From Deltaproteobacteria bacterium (lineage in GTDB: Bacteria > Chloroflexota > Dehalococcoidia > Dehalococcoidales > BS750m-G39), in NCBI GenBank assembly GCA_030603275.1, contig JAUVYB010000013.1, positions 1 through 36,496 on the forward strand: a stretch of DNA of 36,496 bases, in the 5' to 3' direction. A program made the position numbers and the translations under genes. Positions 31,342 through 36,496 of the stretch are shown one piece after another (position 1 is the first letter of the stretch; each line of letters starts with the position of its first letter). The notes under the pieces were generated by a model. It was not told where the DNA came from, ran no database searches, and was given only the letters and a program-made list of their open reading frames with translations.

Positions 31342-31772
31342 AGGCTAAAGTAAGCTGGCCGCTGTTCTGGGCGCTGATAGGGGTTTTCGTTTTAATCGTC
31401 TGTTTCTTTTTTATTGAGCCATTTAACGACTTATTCGGTGGCTCCGTGCTGTTTCTGTCACCGTTTATTATCTTCTTTTTACTGGGGATTGCCCTGCTGG
31501 TCTTTACCCTGCGGGAGAAGGCGGCCGGAAGGCTAAAAGCATTCTTTCTGCTGACGGCGGCTTCGGCGGCGGGGGTATTTGTCTTCGTGCTGCTTCACAA
31601 TGGCTTTTATGCTTTAGCCACAGTGGGTGGCCACATCCCGGTATTAGGCCCCGTGCTGGAGTTTCTGCATGCCGCCTTCTTTATCATAGCGCTAATCGTC
31701 TGCCCGCTGGGCTTTCTGACCGGGGTTATCGGCAGTATCGTCCTTCGCATCAGGGGCGCTGTCTCGCCGTAG
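31338..31772 (+). CDS. Small four-helix membrane protein
   Basis: 144 aa, GTG start overlapping the preceding 36-aa gene. Four hydrophobic segments (about 5-26, 35-56, 66-88, 105-136), with charged connectors such as REKAAGRLK. No enzymatic motif and no family recognised. It is followed by the nadK promoter. Confidence 0.7.
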   Translation: MKAKVSWPLFWALIGVFVLIVCFFFIEPFNDLFGGSVLFLSPFIIFFLLGIALLVFTLREKAAGRLKAFFLLTAASAAGVFVFVLLHNGFYALATVGGHIPVLGPVLEFLHAAFFIIALIVCPLGFLTGVIGSIVLRIRGAVSP

Positions 31773-31780
31773 CCCCCGCC

Positions 31781-31810
31781 TTGACACCCCGAAAGGGGCG
31801 GTGCTACACT
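31781..31810 (+). promoter_or_regulatory. nadK promoter with palindromic spacer
   Basis: TTGACA (31781-31786), 18-nt spacer, TACACT (31805-31810). The spacer contains the perfect hairpin CCCCGAAAGGGG (31787-31798), an unusual feature that could be a regulator site or the end of the upstream transcript. Confidence 0.65.
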
Positions 31811-31841
31811 TTTCTTGCCTCCAGATGGCGGAATTTTAGTT

Positions 31842-32678
31842 ATGACGATGAAAAAAGTTGGCATTCTATACCACCCCATGATTGACACCGCCCGCACCCT
31901 GGCCGAGGAGCTTAAAGGTTTTATCGGCGCCCGGGGCGTATCGGCATGGCTGTGCTCGGCCTGGGAGGGTGAGGAGGCTAAATCTAAAATCGATGGCACC
32001 GATTTAATAATTACCGTCGGCGGCGACGGCACTATCTTAAGGGCGGCCCAGGTGATAGTCCCCGCCCCCATCCCCATCACCGGGGTCAATCTGGGGCGGC
32101 TGGGCTTTATGACCGAGCTCAGCGCCAGGGAGGCTAAGGCTCAGCTCCCCGCCCTGCTTGATGGCAGGGGCTGGCTGGACGAGCGGGCTATGCTTGAAGC
32201 CGAGCTTACCGCCGCAAATAGGCACCCCCAGACCTTCTATGCCTTAAACGATGTAGTTGTGGCCCGGGGGGAGGTGGCGCGGGTGATTTTCGTCGAAGCT
32301 CATATTAACGGCGAGCCGGTGACCACCTATAAAGCGGACGGCGTTATTGTGGCAACCGCCACCGGCAGCACCGCCTACTCACTGGCGGCGGGCGGCCCCA
32401 TACTCCACCCCCAGTCCGCCGATTTCCTGCTGGTGCCGATATCGCCCCACCTCAGCCCGGCCTACCCGCTGGTGTTACCGGCGGCCTCGGTGGTCAGGCT
32501 CAGGGTCAGCACCACCCACCGGGCGGCGCTGAGCATTGACGGGCATATAAACCTGCCGCTGGCCAGCGGTGACGTTATAACTATAAGGCACAGCCATAAT
32601 TCCGGTCGTTTCTTGAGAATTCACTCCGGGGACTTTTACGGCTCTCTGGAGCAAAAACTGAAAGGGAAAATAAGTTGA
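31842..32678 (+). CDS. nadK: NAD kinase
   Basis: 278 aa from the ATG at 31842; an in-frame TTG at 31815 falls within the expected transcription start region. Phosphorylates NAD to NADP. GGDGT at residues 60-64 (VGGDGTILRA), NLGRLGFM, the second-domain ALNDVVVARGE and TGSTAYSLAAGGPI are intact. Its TGA overlaps the TTG start of the acetyltransferase gene, so the next genes are coupled. Confidence 0.96.
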   Translation: MTMKKVGILYHPMIDTARTLAEELKGFIGARGVSAWLCSAWEGEEAKSKIDGTDLIITVGGDGTILRAAQVIVPAPIPITGVNLGRLGFMTELSAREAKAQLPALLDGRGWLDERAMLEAELTAANRHPQTFYALNDVVVARGEVARVIFVEAHINGEPVTTYKADGVIVATATGSTAYSLAAGGPILHPQSADFLLVPISPHLSPAYPLVLPAASVVRLRVSTTHRAALSIDGHINLPLASGDVITIRHSHNSGRFLRIHSGDFYGSLEQKLKGKIS

Positions 32679-33169
32679 AGGTAGAAAAAGCCAGAATAAG
32701 CGATGTCCCCCAGGTACAGGCTTTGGTTAATTACTTTGCCGCCAAGGACGAGATGCTGCCGCGCTCGTTGAGCGAGCTCTACGAGAACGTCAGGGACTGT
32801 TTTGTCGTCAGGGAGGGTGATAAGGTAGTTGCCTGCGCCTCGCTGCACGTTTTCTGGTCGGACCTGGCCGAGGTAAGATCGCTGGCGGTGGCTGAGGGCA
32901 GCCAGGACAAAGGCCTGGCCGCCCGGTTGCTCAAGGCCTGTCTCAAGGAAGCCGAGGAGCTGGGTATCGGCACCGTCTTCTGCCTGACCTACCAGCCGCC
33001 CCTCTTCGAGAAGTTCGGCTTTAGCCAGGTAGAAAAGATGGACCTGCCCAAGAAGGTCTGGACGGAGTGCTACCGTTGCCCCAAGTTCCCCAACTGCGAT
33101 GAGGTAGCTCTTACCTATCACCTGAGGCCGCCGGCATCGAGCGAAATTGCGGGAGATTGGGTTGGCTGA
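32675..33169 (+). CDS. GNAT acetyltransferase, ArgA-like
   Basis: 164 aa, TTG start overlapping nadK by 4 nt. GNAT fold with acetyl-CoA loop EGSQDKGLAARLLKACL and a C-terminal cysteine segment VWTECYRCPKFPNCDEVAL, characteristic of short N-acetylglutamate synthase-like proteins. Early residues KARISDVPQVQALVNYFA also fit. Probable role: N-acetylglutamate formation for arginine synthesis, but other substrates are possible. Overlaps the Nudix gene by 8 nt. Confidence 0.85.
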   Translation: MKVEKARISDVPQVQALVNYFAAKDEMLPRSLSELYENVRDCFVVREGDKVVACASLHVFWSDLAEVRSLAVAEGSQDKGLAARLLKACLKEAEELGIGTVFCLTYQPPLFEKFGFSQVEKMDLPKKVWTECYRCPKFPNCDEVALTYHLRPPASSEIAGDWVG

Positions 33170-33698
33170 GGAAAAGACGCTGTCCAGCCGGCGCATCTAC
33201 GAAGGGCGTGCGGTAAGGCTGCGGGTGGACACGGTTGAGCTTTCCGGTGGCCGGCAGACCACGCGTGAGGTCGTCGAACACGAAGACTGCGTGGCCATCG
33301 TCGCCGTTGACGATAAAGATAATGTCCTGCTGGTAAAGCAGTTCCGCAAGCCGGTGGAAAAAGAGCTGCTGGAGATACCGGCGGGGGGCATTGACCCCGG
33401 CGAGACCCCGGCAGACTGTGTCCGCCGCGAGATGCGCGAGGAGACCGGCTTTCTCCCCCGGAAAGTGGAAAAACTGGGAGGCTTTTATTCCTCCCCGGGT
33501 TTTTGCACCGAGTACCTCCACCTCTATTTGGCCACGGATTTAGTTCACAGTCCGCTCCAGGCCGAGGATACCGCTGGTATCAGTCTGGTTCGCGCGCCGC
33601 TGGCCCAGATTCCGGAGCTTATCGCCTCGGGCGCTATTGTGGACGCCAAGAGCATCGCCGGGCTGCTGACTTTCCTTAAAGTACCGCCGGTCAGCTAA
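33162..33698 (+). CDS. Nudix hydrolase, ADP-ribose pyrophosphatase type
   Basis: 178 aa from the TTG at 33162, preceded by GGGAG at 6 nt; a TTG at 33147 is also in frame but has a poorer site. The Nudix box is complete: GGIDPGETPADCVRREMREETGF. The upstream RVDTVELSGGRQTTREVVEH and the VLLVKQFRKPVEKELLEIPAGG stretch match ADP-ribose pyrophosphatases, which remove ADP-ribose. Placement after NAD kinase fits NAD metabolism. Its 3' end overlaps the convergent HIT gene by 8 nt. Confidence 0.93.
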   Translation: MAEEKTLSSRRIYEGRAVRLRVDTVELSGGRQTTREVVEHEDCVAIVAVDDKDNVLLVKQFRKPVEKELLEIPAGGIDPGETPADCVRREMREETGFLPRKVEKLGGFYSSPGFCTEYLHLYLATDLVHSPLQAEDTAGISLVRAPLAQIPELIASGAIVDAKSIAGLLTFLKVPPVS

Positions 33699-34032
33699 GC
33701 CTGTCTGAGAGCTTTCGCCCGCCCAGGAGATGCATGTGGAGGTGGGGTACCAGCTGCCCGCCTTCGGCACCGCAGTTAATGGCCAGCCGGTAGCCCTTCT
33801 GATCTACCCCCTCATCTTTAGCCAGCTTATTGGCAATGACCACCATGCGCCCCACCAGGGCGGCATCGCTTTCTTCCATCTGGTCTAAAGAAGGGATGTG
33901 CTTTCTGGGGACGATGAGCAGGTGGACGGGTGCCAGTGGCTTGATATCGCGGAAGGCGATTATTTCTTTATCCTGATACAGGATTTCGGTAGGTATCTCC
34001 CCGGCTATAATCTTGCAGAAGATGCAGTCCAT
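33691..34032 (-). CDS. HIT-family nucleotide hydrolase
   Basis: 113 aa, ATG after GGGGAGGGG. Histidine triad HLHMH at residues 97-101 in VPHLHMHLLGG, and a CIFCKI zinc pair (C3, C6) at the N-terminus with CxxC spacing; the zinc site's remaining ligands are less clear. Members of this HINT-like group hydrolyse nucleoside phosphoramidates. Convergent with the Nudix gene. A diverged family A repeat lies upstream. Confidence 0.95.
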   Translation of the reverse strand: MDCIFCKIIAGEIPTEILYQDKEIIAFRDIKPLAPVHLLIVPRKHIPSLDQMEESDAALVGRMVVIANKLAKDEGVDQKGYRLAINCGAEGGQLVPHLHMHLLGGRKLSDRLS

Positions 34033-34039
34033 TTTTTCC

Positions 34040-34180
34040 CCTCCCCATTTATATCTTTTCCCAGCCCCACCCCACTTTTAAAGTAACTTCTTCTTCCCAC
34101 CCTGACCCACCCTCGTGGGCTGCGCTTCTAAAACTTTCTTGCCCCACCCCCTTGTGGTGGGGGTTTCTTCTTATTCCCCT
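34040..34180 (-). repeat. Diverged family A repeat and C-rich tracts
   Basis: CCCCATTTATATCTTTTCCC is recognisably the family A core; CCCACCCTGACCCACCCTCG and CCCCACCCCCTTGTGGTGGGGG (a perfect hairpin in part) follow. Between HIT and fumarase beta genes. No gene visible. Confidence 0.6.
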
Positions 34181-34190
34181 CTTTAGCTAT

Positions 34191-34739
34191 TTATGCTTTC
34201 TTATATTCAGCCTTGCCCTGCTCGAAGAGGTCTTCCCCGTAAATATCGTTGGCGACGATGGCCGGGAAGTCCTCCACGGTCAGCCGCCGGATAGCCTCGG
34301 TGTCCAGCTCCTCGTAGGCGATTACCTCTACCCGCTTTATGGTCCTGGCCAGCAGCGCGCCGGCGCCTCCGGTGGTGACCAGGTAGACGGCTTTATACTT
34401 CCTGATGGCCTCTCTTACCTCCGTCGAACGGTTGCCCTTGCCTATCATGGCTTTAACGCCGGCGGCGAGGAGCTGCGGGGTATATTTATCCATGCGCTGG
34501 CTGGTGGTGGGACCGGCGGAGCCGATAACCTGCCCCGGCGGGGCCGGGGACGGCCCCATATAGTATAGTGTCTGGCCTTTCAGGTCGAAGGGCGGTTCCT
34601 CTCCCTTGTCCAGCGCCTGGATTAGTCTATGATGGGCGGCGTCACGGGCGGTATAGATGACGCCGGATATGGTGACACGCGTGCCGACGGTCAGCTTTTC
34701 GATTATTTCTTCTTCAATCGGCGATATAATATTCATCAA
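34191..34739 (-). CDS. Class I fumarate hydratase, beta subunit
   Basis: 182 aa. Corresponds to the C-terminal domain of FumA or to the beta subunit of two-subunit fumarases and L-tartrate dehydratases. Motifs: GPSPAPPGQVIGSAGPTTSQRMD, GKGNRSTEV and TTGGAGALLA. With the alpha subunit it hydrates fumarate to malate in the citric acid pathway. The ATG pair at 34739 lies 42 nt beyond family B copy 5, which separates it from the alpha gene upstream. Confidence 0.92.
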   Translation of the reverse strand: MMNIISPIEEEIIEKLTVGTRVTISGVIYTARDAAHHRLIQALDKGEEPPFDLKGQTLYYMGPSPAPPGQVIGSAGPTTSQRMDKYTPQLLAAGVKAMIGKGNRSTEVREAIRKYKAVYLVTTGGAGALLARTIKRVEVIAYEELDTEAIRRLTVEDFPAIVANDIYGEDLFEQGKAEYKKA

Positions 34740-34755
34740 CCCCGAACCCTGGATA

Positions 34756-34856
34756 TTTGCTTACCAACCCTCCCCCTGTATCCCCCTCCCTTACAAGGGA
34801 GGGGGGAAATTTTTTTTTGGAGAGGGGGCGAAGCCCCCTCTTAAACACCCCTCTTT
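34756..34856 (-). repeat. Family B repeat, copy 5 (between fumarase genes)
   Basis: On minus: AGAGGGGGC/GCCCCCTCT (34821-34829 and 34833-34841), A-run of nine, then CCCCCTCCCTT/AAGGGAGGGGG (34782-34805 with a 2-nt loop), then GGGGGAGGGTTGGTAAG. Its orientation relative to the next gene is the same as in copies 1-4, and the start codon is 42 nt away. Confidence 0.87.
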
Positions 34857-34870
34857 AAGAGTTTCCCCCC

Positions 34871-35716
34871 TTAAAGCACCGCCTCCTTATGGCGGGCGCT
34901 GTGGCACTGCAAATTGACCGCCACCGGCAGGCTGACGATATGGGCGGCCATGACCTCGGCATGCACGGCCAGGGCGGTGGTGCTGCCCCCGAAGCCCATC
35001 GGCCCTATTCCCAGCTCATTTACCCTGGCTAAAATATCTTTCTCGAGCTGAGCGACCTCCGGGTCGGCATTGGGCTTACCAACCGTTCGCAGCAGCGCCT
35101 TCTTGGCCAGCAACATCGCCTTATCGGCGGTACCCCCCACCCCCACCCCGATAATCAGTGGCGGGCAGGCGTTGCCCCCCGCCTCATCAACTGTCTTAAC
35201 CGCCATCTCTATTATGCCCTGGCTGCCGTGGTTGGGCAGGAGCATGGCCAGCTGGCTCATGTTCTCGGCGCCGCCCCCCTTGGGCATGACCGTAATCTTT
35301 AGTTTATCACCGGGGACTATCTCGGCATGGATGACCGCCGGGGTGTTATCTCTGGTGTTTATTCTTTCGGAGAAGGGCTGTTTGACCATGGCTTTTCTGA
35401 GGCAGCCCTGGTCGTAGCCCTGGCGCACCCCCTCCTCTATGGCGCTGTTTAAGTCCCCGCCGCTGATGTGGACTTCCTGGCCTATTTCCAGGAAGACGAC
35501 AGCGGTGCCGCAGTCCTGGCAGAGGGCCACCCGTTCGTCTTTAGCTACTTTGGCGTTCTCGATAAGCTGGGTCAGTACCTCTTTACCCAGCGGGGACTTC
35601 TCGGTCTTGAGGGCTTTCTTTAGGGCGCTGAGCACATCCTCCCCCAGCCTGAAGTTGGCTTCCTGGCAGAGGGTGGATACTGTTTTTGTTATTTCAGTGG
35701 CTTTTATTTCTCTCAT
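34871..35716 (-). CDS. Class I fumarate hydratase, alpha subunit
   Basis: 281 aa. Holds the [4Fe-4S] cluster of the oxygen-sensitive class I fumarase. Probable ligands: Cys66 or Cys69 in ALCQDCGTAV, Cys184 in GGNACPPLIIGVGVGGT and Cys271 in NLQCHSARH. Other motifs are MPKGGGAENMSQL and IGPMGFGGSTTALAV. The ATG is preceded by AT-rich sequence without a Shine-Dalgarno. It is upstream of the beta gene in the same operon. L-tartrate dehydratase is an alternative, but fumarase is more likely in this setting. Confidence 0.94.
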   Translation of the reverse strand: MREIKATEITKTVSTLCQEANFRLGEDVLSALKKALKTEKSPLGKEVLTQLIENAKVAKDERVALCQDCGTAVVFLEIGQEVHISGGDLNSAIEEGVRQGYDQGCLRKAMVKQPFSERINTRDNTPAVIHAEIVPGDKLKITVMPKGGGAENMSQLAMLLPNHGSQGIIEMAVKTVDEAGGNACPPLIIGVGVGGTADKAMLLAKKALLRTVGKPNADPEVAQLEKDILARVNELGIGPMGFGGSTTALAVHAEVMAAHIVSLPVAVNLQCHSARHKEAVL

Positions 35717-35731
35717 TTTATATTTAAAGTG

Positions 35732-35930
35732 ACCCCACCCCTAATTATATCTTATCCCGCCCGCCACCCTTATTGGAAGCGGGCTAAAGCCCTTTTGCCC
35801 CACCCCCCTTTTGATGGGCGAAGCCCCTCTCAGACACCCCTTATTGCCCCACCCCCAGAGAAGAAATTGATAGAGGGCTAACCTCTGTAGGGTGGGAGGG
35901 TGGGAAATAAAACGCCCTCTAAAAACTGGG
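35732..35930 (-). repeat. Family A repeats upstream of fumarase alpha
   Basis: TATATCTTATC, CCCGCCCGCCACCCTTA and GCGGGCTAAAGCCC at 35746-35793, then GATGGGCGAAGCCCCTCTCAG, then GAGAAGAAATTGATAGAGG with palindrome AGAGG (35872-35876)/CCTCT (35882-35886), GTAGGGTGGGAGGGTGGG and an AATAAAAC end. It fills most of the 246-nt gap 35717-35962. Confidence 0.78.
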
Positions 35931-35962
35931 CTGTGCCTCCCCTTATCCCCCCACCTGTGGGA

Positions 35963-36253
35963 TTACTTGATATACTTTGCTGTTTTGCCGATACGATGAA
36001 GCTTTACGCCGTGTTCTATTAAAACCATTTCAATCATTCGGGATAAGTCCATAAGAGAATTAAAGGGGCGAGGGTTCTTAGGGCTGATACCGTGCGATTC
36101 GTTGTGCCCCATCCGCACTACACCTGAAGTCCAAGCGTTCTTTGGCATAATTTTGCCCTCTCCTTCGACAATCCCATCTGTCCAAAAACGGACTCTCACT
36201 TCAATCATCCGCTCACCAAATTTAGCTTCACGGCTTCGCATTCTTTCTGTCAT
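35963..36253 (-). CDS. Unknown 96-aa basic protein
   Basis: 96 aa, ATG with AAGGAGG 9 nt upstream. No family recognised. N-terminal half has alternating charged and hydrophobic residues (GERMIEVRVRFWTDG) suggesting beta strands; then KNAWTSGVVRMGHNESHGI, which is repeated in many small proteins linked to mobile DNA but cannot be assigned. The tail SRMIEMVLIEHGVKLHRIGK is probably helical. It is adjacent to and divergent from the IS110 end, and more AT-rich than core genes, so it may be accessory DNA. Confidence 0.65.
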   Translation of the reverse strand: MTERMRSREAKFGERMIEVRVRFWTDGIVEGEGKIMPKNAWTSGVVRMGHNESHGISPKNPRPFNSLMDLSRMIEMVLIEHGVKLHRIGKTAKYIK

Positions 36254-36290
36254 AGCATTCTACCTCCTTGTATCTTATTTATGAATGAAT

Positions 36291-36461
36291 GATACTAACC
36301 ATAAGTAAAAGGGTGCGGTAGACCGATCCCTCCTGGGTCACTAGAGACCGTGAGAAAGCGAGGGTCGCCGCACCCCTCTGGAAGAAAGCCCGAACAGTTG
36401 CCAGGGCTAACCAAGCCCGTATCGTGCAAGGAAGGGCTATAAAGTATTCGAGGAGGTTATA
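36291..36461 (+). ncRNA. Candidate bridge RNA in IS110 left end
   Basis: About 150 nt between the divergent 96-aa gene and the transposase start can fold into two modules. Module 1: GGGTGCGG (36311-36318) pairs with CCGCACCC (36368-36375); inside, GACC (36321-36324) pairs with GGTC (36363-36366), and GGTC (36336-36339) can pair with GACC (36346-36349) around ACTAGA. Module 2: AGCCC (36387-36391)/GGGCT (36404-36408) and AGCCC (36414-36418)/GGGCT (36434-36438) in tandem. Known bridge RNAs have a target-binding loop followed by a donor-binding loop upstream of an IS110-group transposase, so the layout matches. The exact RNA ends are not determined. Confidence 0.65.
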
Positions 36462-36496
36462 ATGAATCAGGAATCCACTTTCATCGGAATCGACGT
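36462..36496 (+). CDS. IS110-family transposase, N-terminal fragment
   Basis: Only about 12 codons are in the window (MNQESTFIGIDV). AGGAGG (36451-36456) lies 5 nt before the ATG. FIGIDV is the start of the DEDD RuvC-like domain of IS110 transposases, whose first catalytic Asp is the D in GIDV(S/A). Identification rests on this motif and on the structured leader. The rest lies beyond the edge, so intactness is unknown. Confidence 0.75.
   Translation, partial: MNQESTFIGID

Larger units (their letters stand above)
36291..36496 (+). mobile_element. IS110-family element, left end (cut by window)
   Basis: Structured non-coding leader followed by an IS110-type transposase start. The precise left boundary is not defined, because IS110 elements usually lack long terminal inverted repeats. 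It lies between the start of the 96-aa gene (36253) and the first stem (36311); I place it near 36291 only as an estimate. Confidence 0.7.

Noticed and set aside
36300-36461. Group II intron or ribosomal leader instead of IS110 leader
   Set aside because: No reverse transcriptase start or domain V-like motif; the ORF begins with FIGIDV, which points to IS110.
1-36496. tRNA, rRNA or CRISPR array
   Set aside because: No cloverleaf with conserved TTCGA loop, no rRNA-like stretch and no regularly spaced repeat array was seen on reading the intergenic regions; a tRNA scan would be decisive.

Overview
The window looks like chromosome of an uncultured member of the Chloroflexota, most likely class Dehalococcoidia. 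The main reason is a complex I operon with nuoA, B, C, D, H, I, J, K, L, M and N but no nuoE, F or G, as in Dehalococcoides and relatives. A GC-biased gene body, class I two-subunit fumarase and numerous GC-rich intergenic repeats fit this. The assignment is inference from gene content; there is no rRNA or other marker in the window.

Layout. 1-5500: a zinc-ribbon protein, a DGQHR/DndB-like protein (with DGNHR), gatA and gatC, all on minus, then a plus-strand 72-aa protein and a second, canonical DGQHR protein. 5700-9512: an NfeD-like protein (+), a membrane protein, a DUF364-type protein and a HemN-like radical SAM protein (all minus), separated by repeats. 9759-13203: leuS and proC (+). 13317-17270: an AbrB-type regulator leading a MacA/MacB-like efflux operon that ends in a CvpA-type protein. 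17274-18313: rsmD-coaD (minus), divergent from the nuo operon. 18552-29894: the 11-subunit complex I operon, interrupted by three small extra genes and by three copies of one dispersed repeat. 30053-31083: a hicA-hicB toxin-antitoxin pair coupled to a Cas2-fold-like protein (minus). 31231-33698: a 36-aa basic peptide, a membrane protein, NAD kinase, an ArgA-like acetyltransferase and a Nudix hydrolase (+). 33691-35716: HIT protein and fumarase beta and alpha (minus). 35963-36253: an unknown 96-aa protein. 36291-36496: the left end of an IS110-family element, cut by the window edge after 12 transposase codons.

How it works together. Core functions are glutaminyl-tRNA amidation (GatCA), leucyl-tRNA charging, proline and CoA synthesis, 16S rRNA methylation, NADP supply and a proton-pumping membrane complex that must take electrons from something other than NADH, since the NADH-dehydrogenase module is absent. 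Accessory functions (DGQHR proteins, hicAB, the IS110 end, a low-GC ORF inside the nuo operon) are scattered between housekeeping operons.

Most notable. (1) The structured non-coding leader of the IS110 element has the two-module layout expected of a bridge RNA. (2) Two related families of intergenic repeats carry palindromes whose arms differ between copies by compensatory changes, and one family sits in the same orientation just upstream of operon-internal genes. (3) Several genes have a good -10 box only 8-16 nt before the start codon, which suggests leaderless or nearly leaderless mRNAs.
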